In this document: positions 1 to 8,206 of the stretch, piece by piece
Layout of the letters: each line of letters begins with the position of its first letter
How positions within the stretch are numbered: the stretch's first letter is position 1
Assembly: GCF_018614975.1 (NCBI RefSeq)
Contig: NZ_JAGGNR010000043.1
Span: forward strand, 1-41,206
Direction of reading: 5' to 3'
DNA: 41,206 nucleotides
Source: Paenibacillus polymyxa
GTDB lineage: Bacteria; Bacillota; Bacilli; Paenibacillales; Paenibacillaceae
Translations under genes and position numbers: made by a program
The notes under the pieces: model-generated
Told to the model about the DNA's origin: nothing
Databases searched by the model: none
The model's input: the letters and a program-made list of their open reading frames with translations, nothing else

Positions 1-113
1 CTTATGAAGATAGGTAAATCGCAGTCCGTCATTATATGCGCTACTACAACAACTACCGTTACACGGAGTGTTTGGGCGGCTTGTCTCCGAACGAATACCG
101 AAGAGCTGTATAA
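1..113 (+). pseudogene. C-terminal remnant of an IS3/IS150-family transposase (OrfB)
   Basis: The frame ending at the TAA at 111-113 encodes a tail with HYMRYYNNYRYTECLGG followed by LSPNEYRRAV. This is the characteristic C-terminus of IS3-family (IS150 group) DDE transposases, where the YN.YR and L.P.EYR motifs end the integrase domain. The same frame carries a TAA at 15-17 between YEDR and IAVRHY. The conserved sequence resumes in the same frame after it, so this looks like a nonsense mutation rather than a frameshift. The rest of the gene lies outside the window. The copy is probably inactive, but a sequencing error cannot be excluded. Confidence 0.6.
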
Positions 114-120
114 CAAGAAA

Positions 121-178
121 GATACCTTAGCACGTCATCCGGGCTAAGGTATCTCAATGAACTAATTTTTGTTTTTTT
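121..178 (+). terminator. Hairpin at the end of the insertion sequence
   Basis: A perfect 11-bp stem (GATACCTTAGC at 121-131 with GCTAAGGTATC at 143-153) is followed about 10 nt later by a T-rich stretch (163-178). The gap to the T-tract makes intrinsic termination uncertain. It may instead insulate the element. Confidence 0.4.
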
Positions 179-243
179 AACTGTCTACTTTACAGGGAGC
201 GGTTCAGACGGGAACAAGACTGCTCCTTTAAACATAAATCTCC

Positions 244-981
244 TTAAGCTTGAACAAACTCAAATGTCAGAATACGACTGATCTCTTCATAGCTCGATGC
301 TACAAAATGGGGCTGATGATCGGACTCCGGCGATGCCTCTCGATGATTAAACCAGATAACTGTCCAGCCTGCAACCACTGCACCTATCACATCATTACGC
401 CACGAGTCTCCAATGTAATAGCTTGAACGAGCATCTGTCCCTGTCTGCTTACTCACATATTCGAACAGTCTGCGATCCGGCTTGGCATAACCAGTCGTAC
501 CGGAAATGAAGATCAGATGCTCGTCCACGAGACTGAGCACATCCAGTGCTTCAAGCTTGCGCCGCTGATGCTCTCCTTCTCCATTGGTGATTAGACCAAC
601 GGTATGGCCTTCTGCCTGAAGCCTTCTAATCAGATCATATGCTCCTTCAAAAGGCACAATCTCGAACTGTCTGCTCAGATACTGAGCTTGCAGTTCTTCA
701 GCCTGTCCAAACTGTAAGGGGAGTCCAAACTCCTCCATCGTCAACTCAAACCTACGACGGCGCATTCGCTCCACCGCATCTGGCTCCGGTACAGCAGACA
801 GATCTTCTTGTGCAGACAGCCAGTCACTATAATAACGAAAACGATGATAGGCCTGAGCATAAGGGAAATCATCCGGCAGGCCGAGAACGTCCTGCAACGC
901 GCCACGAAGTGGCTGTAAGTGATCATATAAGGTATCATCTACGTCGAAAAATATAGTTTTAGCATCATATATTTTATCCAT
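244..981 (-). CDS. HAD-superfamily hydrolase, YjjG-like
   Basis: This 245-residue cytoplasmic protein has the four HAD motifs. Motif I is DVDDT at residues 13-17, with Asp13 as the nucleophile. Motif II is in ITNGEG near residue 133, the motif III lysine is in GYAKPDRRLF near 167, and motif IV is in YIGDSWRNDVIGA near 192. The DxDDTLYDH start and the alpha-helical cap after motif I match the pyrimidine 5'-nucleotidase (YjjG)/2-haloacid dehalogenase-like branch, which acts on nucleotide monophosphates or small phosphorylated metabolites. The substrate cannot be told from sequence. A GGAGG lies about 13 nt before the ATG, rather far, but no better start is in frame. It stands alone, convergent with the insertion sequence tail. 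Confidence 0.85.
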   Translation of the reverse strand: MDKIYDAKTIFFDVDDTLYDHLQPLRGALQDVLGLPDDFPYAQAYHRFRYYSDWLSAQEDLSAVPEPDAVERMRRRRFELTMEEFGLPLQFGQAEELQAQYLSRQFEIVPFEGAYDLIRRLQAEGHTVGLITNGEGEHQRRKLEALDVLSLVDEHLIFISGTTGYAKPDRRLFEYVSKQTGTDARSSYYIGDSWRNDVIGAVVAGWTVIWFNHREASPESDHQPHFVASSYEEISRILTFEFVQA

Positions 982-1178
982 AATGGTTGTCTATCCTCCT
1001 GCTTTTGCATCCAAACATTCTCTTGTTACTATATATGTATTTAATTGTCCCGTCCAAAGGAGGATTTCTGGCTGTGTATCTTCAATGGGACGATTAGGAC
1101 CCAAATCAGATTAAGACATCGGGAAGACACATTGTAATTATGTTAAAATTAGGATGAATAACATCAGAGGTGATGCTT

Positions 1179-1208
1179 ATGTTCAATCCAAAAGTCTTCT
1201 TCTATTAG
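1179..1208 (+). CDS. Possible 9-codon upstream ORF
   Basis: ATG at 1179 has a good ribosome binding site (AGAGGTG, 6-nt spacing) and reads MFNPKVFFY before TAG. The downstream gene at 1262 has no convincing ribosome binding site of its own, so this mini-ORF may be a leader peptide or a decayed gene start. There is no homology support, and it could be chance. Confidence 0.2.
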   Translation: MFNPKVFFY

Positions 1209-1261
1209 TTGTGTCTAAGGCCATGGCTCTCGAAGCCAAAATCTAACCCGGCACAACGGGG

Positions 1262-1531
1262 ATGAAGATGTTTACACACGAAGAGATTCCAATCTGGGAA
1301 AATGAACAATTGCTTGAACTGAAAAACAGTAAGAAGTTCATTGATCCAAGAAATGAAAAGCTGAAAGATCACCGTAAAGGAATCAAGAGCACGCATTACA
1401 ACAAAGAATGTAAACCCGCTCGTAAACAGGATTATCGTCTGTATAGAACCAAAATGAAGCGTCTCATGTACTATGAGCAATATGATCTTCTTTACAACTA
1501 TAAACGTACAAGCGGTCGGCTTACCTGGTAA
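1262..1531 (+). CDS. Small basic protein of unknown function
   Basis: This 89-residue protein is rich in Lys, Arg, Tyr and Asn, with no signal peptide, membrane segment or recognised domain. The tail (LYRTKMKRLMYYEQYDLLYN) is basic and aromatic, suggesting a nucleic-acid or protein-binding role, but that is a guess. Start candidates are ATG 1262 and ATG 1268, both preceded by only a weak GGGG. A well-placed Shine-Dalgarno instead precedes the mini-ORF at 1179. A strong terminator follows at 1550-1618, so it is transcribed alone or with the mini-ORF. I do not recognise the family. Confidence 0.55.
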   Translation: MKMFTHEEIPIWENEQLLELKNSKKFIDPRNEKLKDHRKGIKSTHYNKECKPARKQDYRLYRTKMKRLMYYEQYDLLYNYKRTSGRLTW

Positions 1532-1549
1532 ATCAAAGATAGAAAGATT

Positions 1550-1618
1550 AGTCCTTACATCATCGTGTCCTGCTATTTAAGATGAATAGTAGGACACGAT
1601 TGTGGAGGACTGTTTTTT
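1550..1618 (+). terminator. Nested-hairpin intrinsic terminator
   Basis: An inner 15-bp stem (TCGTGTCCTGCTATT at 1563-1577 with its near-complement at 1585-1599) is enclosed by an outer AGTCCT (1550-1555)/AGGACT (1606-1611) pair. The T-run TTTTTT starts just after the outer arm. It ends transcription of the gene at 1262. Confidence 0.75.
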
Positions 1619-1684
1619 CAATAGAATACCTATCATTTAGCAAAAATGAATTCATATAAAATATAGTGAGGAGGACTTTTGATC

Positions 1685-2116
1685 ATGTGGAGAGAGCACC
1701 TTCAGGGGATTTCAAAAGAGTATACGTTCAGTCCCCCTGCATCTGGAGATGAAATTGCAAAGATTGAGAGCTTGTTTCATGTCACTCTGCCTCAAGAACT
1801 AAAGGAAATACTACTGGAAACTAATGGGGTAAGAGCCATTTATGATTTAGGACTAATCTGGTCAGCAGACCAAATCAAGAATGAAAACAGACACTATCGG
1901 GATGACCACTTTCAAGAATATTATATGCCATTTGATAACCTGATTTTCTTCGGGGAAAGTGGTATTGGTGATTTATTCGCGTTTCCAGTGACAGGAGAAG
2001 GAATCTGCAGAAACGACGTATTTGTGTGGAATCATGAGAATGATAGCCGAAAGTGGCTTGCACCGTCGGTGTCCAAATATGTGGAGTGGTCATTACAAGG
2101 GAAAATCTTAATCTAG
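1685..2116 (+). CDS. SMI1/KNR4 family protein
   Basis: This 143-residue protein matches the SMI1/KNR4 (SUKH) fold. An N-terminal stretch with SPPASGDEIAKIESLFHVTLP, interrupted in print only here, and the pattern L.P..LKE.LLETNG are the usual first half of the domain. The central FDNLIFFGESGIGDLFAFP is the diagnostic second half. The family includes immunity proteins of polymorphic toxins and general binding proteins. No toxin gene is adjacent, so an orphan immunity role is possible but unproven. ATG 1685 is preferred over the in-frame TTG at 1679 because GAGGAGG at about 1669-1675 gives 9-nt spacing to the ATG and only 3 to the TTG. Confidence 0.8.
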   Translation: MWREHLQGISKEYTFSPPASGDEIAKIESLFHVTLPQELKEILLETNGVRAIYDLGLIWSADQIKNENRHYRDDHFQEYYMPFDNLIFFGESGIGDLFAFPVTGEGICRNDVFVWNHENDSRKWLAPSVSKYVEWSLQGKILI

Positions 2117-2180
2117 CTCATGTTTTTCTTGCAAGATTAAGCATACAGAAACATTATTTCAATCCTTGCTTAGAAAACAA

Positions 2181-2217
2181 TACCCCGTCACACCACTTAT
2201 CATGGCGAAACGGGGTA
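2181..2217 (-). terminator. Hairpin between convergent genes
   Basis: TACCCCGT (2181-2188) pairs with ACGGGGTA (2210-2217). On the minus strand it is followed by ATTGTTTTC, so it most likely terminates the adenine deaminase operon. It may also act on the plus strand for the SMI1 gene. Confidence 0.5.
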
Positions 2218-2294
2218 AAAGACTTCTTATAGTAGATATACTCCACTATCACACAATCTAATTGGAGGTACATCACAGAATGTGTGTATTCTAA

Positions 2295-4034
2295 TTAGAT
2301 TACTAACGTTACAACCTTACCTGCATTCACATCAATCAGACCATGGTCTGTGATCTTCAGTGCCGGACTTACCGCAAGGGAATGGGTGCTGATCGACATG
2401 ATCGGGTTGTAATGCACATACCCAAGAGACAACATCGCTGCTCTCAGTTCCTTCACTTGATGGGACACCACTGCAAGTGGTTCTTCCGTCAAAATGCCAC
2501 CTACGGGAAGTTCCAGATGGGACAGCACCTTGCCGTCTTCCACCACACAGAATCCACCCTGGCTCGAAATCACGTTGTTAGCTGCCAGTATCATATCTTC
2601 ACGATTACGTCCTACAACCAGCAGGTTGTGATTATCATGCGAATATGTCGTTGCAATGGCGCCGCGTTTGATGGTGTCTCCACCGATCAGACCATGTGCA
2701 CGATTGCCATTCACACCATAACGTTCAAAGGTAGCGATTTGCGCATATCCGCTTTCTTCCCATAACAATTCGCCATCCGCAGACTGAATCGGTGCAATAT
2801 ATTCTTCCACAAAAGTAGAACCATCCTTCACCATCATGACACGGCATTGGTACTCACCTTCATTAGCGAGATCAACCCCTGATCCACTGACTTTTGGATC
2901 TGACAACTGAATTGCAAAATCTGTTACGCCCAGCTTCTCCAACTGTACGCTCTTATAGAAGTGAGGTGGGAACTGCCCGGTTATCCGTTCCTGCTTATAC
3001 GGTTCGTAATCGTCATAAGCTTTGCGGCCATTTTTGTACACCTGATCAATAGAGAGATCATCCAAGTTGGATACCAACACATAATCGGCCACTTTGCCTG
3101 GTGCAATGCTGCCACGATCGGTCATTTTCATCCGGGAAGCAGGTATAGATGTTGCTGCATAGATCGCGTCTTCCGGACGCATCCCCATCTGAATTGCCTT
3201 GCGTACGATATGATCCAGATGACCACGCTCCACCAGTGAATCCGGCATCACATCATCCGTAACAAAGCAGAAATGCTGCGCCACATCATGTTGAATCAGG
3301 TACTCCATGACTTCCGGGGTCATCGATTTCTCCTGAATTTCAATAAACATACCTGCTGCAATCCGCGCCTGTAATCCCTCAATGCTCTGATGGGTATGAT
3401 CGGAATCGATACCTGCGTAGATCAGTCGATGCAGATCAAGTCCAAGCAGTTTCGGTGTATGTCCTTCGATCACGAGTTCGGGATAGTTATTGCGGATATG
3501 CTGTAAAATCTGGTTGGTCTTGCACTCCGGATCACGGATGACATCGACATAGTTCATGATCTCGCCCAGACAGATAATCTCGCCAGTGGCAAGCAGCACG
3601 TCCATATCTTCGATCTCAATCGAACCACCTGTTGTCTCCATCGGAGTTGCCGGAACGGAACTTGGGATCGCATAGAACATGTCCACCGTCGTCTCCCGAC
3701 TCGCAGCCATCATCTCCTGCACACCCTCCAGCCCGAATACATTCGCCATCTCATGCGGTTCTGCGACAATGGACGTTACCCCGCAGCCAATCAGACCATG
3801 GGAAAAGGTTTCCGGTGTCACCATCGTGCTTTCGATATGCAGATGGATATCGATCAAGCCAGGAATCATGTATCTTCCCCGCGCATCAATAACTTCGTCT
3901 GCCTGAATCATCTGCAGTCCGCCGGGTCCAACATATAGGAATCTGCCGTCCAACACAGCAACGTTATTCATTTCAAACCGTTTATAATAACTGTTATACA
4001 CATGTACATTCACAATCAGTTGATCTGCACGCAT
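2295..4034 (-). CDS. ade: Adenine deaminase
   Basis: This 579-residue enzyme of the amidohydrolase superfamily converts adenine to hypoxanthine and ammonia in the cytoplasm. Its length is that of Bacillus AdeC. It shows the metal-binding IDIHLHIEST (His64 and His66) and the family segments GCGVTSIVAEPHEMANV, GHTPKL, SDHTH and CFVTDDVMPDSL. The C-terminal adenine deaminase domain includes YSHDNHNLLVVG and LPVGGILTEEP. AAGGAG lies 10 nt before the ATG. It is the last gene of the minus-strand transporter cluster, 175 nt after the ATPase gene, and fits as the enzyme that consumes adenine released by the nucleoside hydrolase upstream. Confidence 0.95.
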   Translation of the reverse strand: MRADQLIVNVHVYNSYYKRFEMNNVAVLDGRFLYVGPGGLQMIQADEVIDARGRYMIPGLIDIHLHIESTMVTPETFSHGLIGCGVTSIVAEPHEMANVFGLEGVQEMMAASRETTVDMFYAIPSSVPATPMETTGGSIEIEDMDVLLATGEIICLGEIMNYVDVIRDPECKTNQILQHIRNNYPELVIEGHTPKLLGLDLHRLIYAGIDSDHTHQSIEGLQARIAAGMFIEIQEKSMTPEVMEYLIQHDVAQHFCFVTDDVMPDSLVERGHLDHIVRKAIQMGMRPEDAIYAATSIPASRMKMTDRGSIAPGKVADYVLVSNLDDLSIDQVYKNGRKAYDDYEPYKQERITGQFPPHFYKSVQLEKLGVTDFAIQLSDPKVSGSGVDLANEGEYQCRVMMVKDGSTFVEEYIAPIQSADGELLWEESGYAQIATFERYGVNGNRAHGLIGGDTIKRGAIATTYSHDNHNLLVVGRNREDMILAANNVISSQGGFCVVEDGKVLSHLELPVGGILTEEPLAVVSHQVKELRAAMLSLGYVHYNPIMSISTHSLAVSPALKITDHGLIDVNAGKVVTLVI

Positions 4035-4209
4035 GGGGCATAATCTCCTTCTTCACAAACATTTCACCGCGATGCGAACCGGACAATAAACCTGCACTTT
4101 AATCTGCTATACTGCACATGACTGCGCACCATTACCCTCGTCCGGAATCATCGTATGAATTGCCTTCTTTACTGATCTTATTTCTTCAAGCTATTCTCTA
4201 AATTCTCGG

Positions 4210-5268
4210 CTACTCCACCAGTACAAGCTTGTCCTGCGGGAAGATCAGACTAACACGCTGCCCGCTAAGGTACGGTGTTTCCATCTCCTGATTGGCTGTA
4301 AAGTCACCCAGTTCCGTCTCGATTACATACTGATAACTGCGTCCCAGATACGTGCTGACTTTGATCATCCCCGGCAAGGCGTTCACGACATCCGCAGAGG
4401 TATCTCCACTAACGATCAGATCATCCGGGCGAATTGCGCCTTTGCGGGCACCGGGACGGGCTGTTCCGGGATGTGCTGTTGCAGTAAATGTTCGTCCACC
4501 TGCGCTCAGTGTAATCAATTCATCTGCATCGCTACGCTCTGCGAATTCAATGAAATTATGGAACCCGATAAACCGTGCGACAAATTCCGTTGCGGGATAT
4601 TTGAAAATGGTTTCCGGGCGGTCGAGCTGCTCAACCACGCCTTTGTTCATAATCGCTACCTGATCCGAGATCGAGAAACACTCTTCCTGGTCGTGAGAGA
4701 CATACAGCGTTGTAATACCCAGCTCTTGCTGAATGCGGCGAATCTCCACCCGCATGTTGAGGCGCAGGTTGGCATCCAGGTTACTGAGCGGTTCGTCGAA
4801 CAAGAGCAGGTCAGGTTCAATGACCAATGCACGAGCAATGGCTACACGCTGACGCTGTCCACCGGACAGTTCTTGTGGAAAACGTTTCTCAAATCCATTC
4901 AGGTTAACGACTTCCAGGATTCGCATCACACGGGAAGAGATATCCTTGTCTTTCACCTTGCGCATCCGCAGGCCAAAGGCCACGTTGTCATAGACAGACA
5001 GATGCGGGAATAATGCATAACTCTGAAATACAAATCCGAAGTTCCGCTTGTTTGCCGGAACCTTCGTATAATCCTTGCCGCCGAACATAAACTTGCCCTG
5101 TGATGCTTCCAGAAATCCGGCGATGAGGCGCAGCGTAGTTGTTTTGCCGCAACCGCTCGGTCCGAGCAGGGAGAGCAGTTTACCTTTTTCCAGCTCCAAC
5201 TGAAAATCCTTCAGGATTGTCTGCTTATCGTATGCCACGGATACGTGGTCTAATGTCAGCAATGCCAT
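4210..5268 (-). CDS. ABC transporter ATPase, PotA/FbpC-like
   Basis: This ATPase of about 352 residues belongs to a spermidine/iron/thiamine-type (PotABCD-like) importer. Walker A is GPSGCGKTT, followed by a Q-loop in FGFVFQSYALFPH, the signature LSGGQRQRVAIARAL, Walker B LLLFDEPLSNLD and the switch SHDQEE. The last third is a TOBE-like regulatory region. An in-frame TTG at 5286 would place the GGAGG inside the coding sequence, so ATG 5268 is the likely start. It follows the second permease directly. Substrate specificity cannot be read from the ATPase. The neighbouring nucleoside hydrolase and adenine deaminase argue for nucleosides or purine bases rather than polyamines. Confidence 0.88.
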   Translation of the reverse strand: MALLTLDHVSVAYDKQTILKDFQLELEKGKLLSLLGPSGCGKTTTLRLIAGFLEASQGKFMFGGKDYTKVPANKRNFGFVFQSYALFPHLSVYDNVAFGLRMRKVKDKDISSRVMRILEVVNLNGFEKRFPQELSGGQRQRVAIARALVIEPDLLLFDEPLSNLDANLRLNMRVEIRRIQQELGITTLYVSHDQEECFSISDQVAIMNKGVVEQLDRPETIFKYPATEFVARFIGFHNFIEFAERSDADELITLSAGGRTFTATAHPGTARPGARKGAIRPDDLIVSGDTSADVVNALPGMIKVSTYLGRSYQYVIETELGDFTANQEMETPYLSGQRVSLIFPQDKLVLVE

Positions 5269-5286
5269 AGCGTTCTGCGCCTCCAA

Positions 5287-6078
5287 TTAACGTTTAGTAA
5301 AGTATGAAAATCCGCCCATGATCCGTTCGATCACGAACATTAAGAGTCCAGTCAGTACCATCAATAGCACAGAAATCGCTGCAATCGTTGGGTCAAAATA
5401 ATTCTCCACATACGTCAGCATTTGAATCGGTAATGTGCTTACCCCTGGACCGGTCATGAACACCGAGATGTCCACGTTGTTGAAGGACTCCAAGAAGGCA
5501 ATCAGCACGGCAGCGATAATTCCTGAGCGGATGTTAGGTAGCACAATCGTGAAGAACGTTCTTACCCGTCCCGCACCAAGACTCAGCGCAGCTTCTTCCA
5601 CTGCAAAGTCAAAGCTCGACAGACTCGACGCGATAACCCGAATGATAAATGGAAGCATGATAATCGTATGACCAATCAACAGTCCAACATACATCGGCAG
5701 ATGGTAGATTACGATCAGGTATTTCATCAATGTAAAACCAAGCACGATTCCCGGGATCAGTACCGGGGACAGGAACAGTGCGTTCAGCACAGATTTGCCT
5801 TTGAAATCGTAACGACTGAGTGCATACGCAGCCGGAACTCCGAGCACCAGCGCCAACAGGTTTCCCAGCAAGGAAATGATGATGGACGTCTGGAATGTGC
5901 GGAGGAAACCGCCTGTGTTGAAAATATTCTCATACCAGCGGAAGGAGAACCCTTCCGGCGGAAATTTGAGTACCGTTCCCGGTTCAAACGAAGTGACCGA
6001 TATGATCAGAAGCGGGCCCAGCAGAAAGATAAAGACCAGCAGACTGAACAGGCCCAGCCCGATATGTTTCTCCCGCAT
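5287..6078 (-). CDS. ABC transporter permease, PotC-like
   Basis: This 263-residue integral membrane protein has about six predicted helices and the binding-protein-dependent transport EAA loop (VEEAALSLGAGRVRTFFTIVLP near residues 155-180, spread over two phrases: EEAALSLGAG and RTFFTIVLP). That loop contacts the ATPase. The N-terminal LGLFSLLVFIFLLGPLLI and GTVLKFPPEGFSFRWY are typical of PotC. It starts 4 nt after the stop of the PotB-like permease and is followed immediately by the ATPase gene, so the three are translationally linked. Confidence 0.88.
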   Translation of the reverse strand: MREKHIGLGLFSLLVFIFLLGPLLIISVTSFEPGTVLKFPPEGFSFRWYENIFNTGGFLRTFQTSIIISLLGNLLALVLGVPAAYALSRYDFKGKSVLNALFLSPVLIPGIVLGFTLMKYLIVIYHLPMYVGLLIGHTIIMLPFIIRVIASSLSSFDFAVEEAALSLGAGRVRTFFTIVLPNIRSGIIAAVLIAFLESFNNVDISVFMTGPGVSTLPIQMLTYVENYFDPTIAAISVLLMVLTGLLMFVIERIMGGFSYFTKR

Positions 6079-6082
6079 ATGT

Positions 6083-6904
6083 CTACCCCTTCGGATTTAA
6101 AGTTTTGGCCATTTTGTTCATGACACCCACCACGACAAATGTAATTACAATCATAATCGCGGCAACAACCGAGGCCAGATACCAGTCGTTGAGGGTCATG
6201 GCGTTCTGATACAGGAACGTAGCAATCACGCGCTGCTTGCCTCCAAGGAGGGCAGGTGTGGTATACGCCGTCAGGCTTCCGACAAAAACAAGCACGGCTC
6301 CGATCACAAGTCCTGGCACAGCCAGTGGGAACACGACCCGGCGGAATGCCGTAATGCGCGATGCACCCAGACTTTGTGCTGCTTTGAGCAGGTCACCGTC
6401 AATGTTCTCCAGCACGCCCACCAGAGAGATAATCATCAGTGGCAGGAACAGATGCGTCAGACCAATCATCATGGCTGCCGGCGTGTACAGAATATCCAGC
6501 GGCTTGTCCACGATGCCCAGGCCAACAAGGGTATTATTGATCAGCCCTTTGCGTCCAAGAATGATCATCCAGCTAAACGAACGCACGACCGGGCTTGTCA
6601 GCAACGGGAAGATCGCCAGTGCCAGCAAAATGCCTTTGCGGCGCGGCGCTTTCTGCGAAATATAATAAGCTGTCGGGAATCCGAGCACCACACAGACGAT
6701 GGTGGTGACCACGCTGACTTGCAGCGTCGTAAGCAATATTTTCAAAAAGTATGGGTCTCTGAAAAAATGCATGTATCCTTCAAACGTGAAGGAGTTTTCT
6801 TGGAAAAACGTCGACCCGATCGTCAGGACAATCGGAATGATCATAAATGCCGCCAAAAACACGAATCCCGGCAGCAATAGCCAGTAGATTACTGATTTTT
6901 TCAT
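6083..6904 (-). CDS. ABC transporter permease, PotB-like
   Basis: This 273-residue integral membrane protein is the first of the two permeases. It has an N-terminal helix (YWLLLPGFVFLAAFMIIPIV), a PotB-type periplasmic segment, and an EAA loop with LLKAAQSLGASRITAFRRVV. ATG 6904 is chosen over the in-frame start at 6940 because GGAG sits 7 nt before it and the protein then begins MKKSVIYWLL as expected. A 221-nt gap containing a hairpin repeat separates it from the upstream nucleoside hydrolase. The genes share strand and theme, and read-through or an internal promoter are both possible. Confidence 0.88.
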   Translation of the reverse strand: MKKSVIYWLLLPGFVFLAAFMIIPIVLTIGSTFFQENSFTFEGYMHFFRDPYFLKILLTTLQVSVVTTIVCVVLGFPTAYYISQKAPRRKGILLALAIFPLLTSPVVRSFSWMIILGRKGLINNTLVGLGIVDKPLDILYTPAAMMIGLTHLFLPLMIISLVGVLENIDGDLLKAAQSLGASRITAFRRVVFPLAVPGLVIGAVLVFVGSLTAYTTPALLGGKQRVIATFLYQNAMTLNDWYLASVVAAIMIVITFVVVGVMNKMAKTLNPKG

Positions 6905-6955
6905 CGCGATACTCCTGACTTGTAAAATGGTTGTATTCACACGTTAAAAGCACAA

Positions 6956-7059
6956 CTTTACACTAGCTCACTCCGTGCCAGAAGAATCTTTCGATCGCTG
7001 TTATCCCCAGATTTTTTTGATTCTTATTGAAAAGGTGAAATCCGGGGATAAAGGCGAAC
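6956..7059 (+). repeat. Intergenic hairpin repeat, copy A
   Basis: This is one of three related elements in the window, all in the same orientation. It opens with TTTACACT. After 35 nt comes CGATCGCTGTTATCCCCAG, then a T-run and a right arm AAATCCGGGGATAAAGGCG that is nearly complementary to the left arm (CGC, TTATCCCC and GATTT pair). It lies inside the purine-salvage cluster, between the nucleoside hydrolase and the first permease, antisense to the genes. Function unknown. Confidence 0.7.
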
Positions 7060-7125
7060 GCTTCGCTTCTACAGCTTTCTTCTGTCACTACGTTATTGTG
7101 TAAAACATGAATTTAACTATCATAG

Positions 7126-8064
7126 CTACGCATTTAACGCGTTAATAAATAGTTCAAGAAAGCTTTCCGCGTCTACGGTTTCGCAGACGAGTGTGTTGGG
7201 CTGTTCGCCCAAACGGTTTTGGAAGTCACATACCATCTGGCCATCGCACAGGCGGCTGGCGGTTTCGACATCGACGTAATATGATTTGCGTCCTACCAGT
7301 TCAGGGGCAAGGGCTACACCCACGGCTAGCGGATCATGCAACGCGCAAGCGCGGACGCCGTTCATTTGTTCGTAACGGTTGATGTAAATCTCCGTGCTTT
7401 GAGCAACGTACGCGCGCAGTGCAGGATCAGTGAGACGCTCAATCGTTGCTTCATTTAGCAGCGTTTGACGCGTGACATCCAGTCCCACTTGCGTAAGCTT
7501 CTCGATGCCTGCATGCAGTACAATGCGTGCGGCCTCTGGATCAGCGTACGTGTTGTACTCTGCTGTTGGCGTAATGTTGCCATGTCCGCGAACCACACCA
7601 CCCATGAAGATGACTTCCTTCAATAAAGAAGGCAATTCAGGACACTTCATCAGCGCGAGGGCCAAGTTGGTTAAGGGGGCGGTCATGATTAATGTCAGTT
7701 CGCCCGGATATAACTTGGCTTGTTCCACGATCAAGTCTGGCGCAAAACCTTCCTCGGCTTTCTTAGACACGGCCGGATCAGGCAGCGCACCGCCCAATCC
7801 ATCCTGTCCATGTACCCGGTGTTCATAATGCGACTTGCGAGTGAGCGGTCCAGCTGCTCCGGCAATGACCGGTATCGCTGGTGCACCCGCGAGTTCGAGA
7901 ATTTTGCATGTATTCTCTGTTGCCTGCTGGAGCGATACGTTCCCACAGACCGTGGTAATGCCGAGGATGTTCAACTTCCGGCTTTTGACAGCCAGCAAAA
8001 TCGCCAGCGCGTCATCGATGCCTGTATCGACATCCAGAATGATACGATTTCCCGCTTCACTCAT
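7126..8064 (-). CDS. Nucleoside hydrolase (inosine-uridine preferring family)
   Basis: This 312-residue enzyme cleaves the N-glycosidic bond of ribonucleosides to give base plus ribose. The calcium-binding signature DVDTGIDDALA is at residues 11-21. The central block EVIFMGGVVRGHGN, the ribose-binding EYNTYADPEAA and the late HDPLAVG (metal-binding Asp and catalytic-site His) are all present, so it should be active. There is no signal peptide, so it acts on imported nucleosides. It lies between the binding-protein gene (141-nt gap) and the permeases, which ties the transporter to nucleoside use. Confidence 0.92.
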   Translation of the reverse strand: MSEAGNRIILDVDTGIDDALAILLAVKSRKLNILGITTVCGNVSLQQATENTCKILELAGAPAIPVIAGAAGPLTRKSHYEHRVHGQDGLGGALPDPAVSKKAEEGFAPDLIVEQAKLYPGELTLIMTAPLTNLALALMKCPELPSLLKEVIFMGGVVRGHGNITPTAEYNTYADPEAARIVLHAGIEKLTQVGLDVTRQTLLNEATIERLTDPALRAYVAQSTEIYINRYEQMNGVRACALHDPLAVGVALAPELVGRKSYYVDVETASRLCDGQMVCDFQNRLGEQPNTLVCETVDAESFLELFINALNA

Positions 8065-8175
8065 CCATTCTCAACTCCTATTGCCGTGATATGGTTGCTT
8101 GCTGCAAATGTTTTGGATCATATCTGTCGAAAAAAGCTTTAATCTGTAACTTGTTTTGTTCATGCTTCCTTATAT

Positions 8176-8206
8176 AACGTGCTTACGCTATCGCTTGCGT
8201 CACGTT
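8176..8206 (-). promoter_or_regulatory. Intercistronic hairpin after the binding-protein gene
   Basis: AACGTG (8176-8181) and CACGTT (8201-8206) pair around a GC-rich interior and overlap the stop codon of the binding-protein gene. There is no T-run, so it is more likely a 3'-end stabilising hairpin of the kind that raises binding-protein mRNA over permease mRNA than a full terminator. Confidence 0.4.

Larger units (their letters stand above)
1..206 (+). mobile_element. Right end of an IS3/IS150-like insertion sequence (partial)
   Basis: After the transposase tail come a hairpin, a T-rich stretch and then TGTCTACTTTACAGGGAGCG with GTTCA at about 182-206. Ending in CA is typical of IS3-family termini, and this sequence resembles the right inverted repeat of IS150-group elements as I remember them. 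The left end is outside the window, so neither the inverted repeat pairing nor a target duplication can be seen. The boundary at 206 is an inference. Confidence 0.45.
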
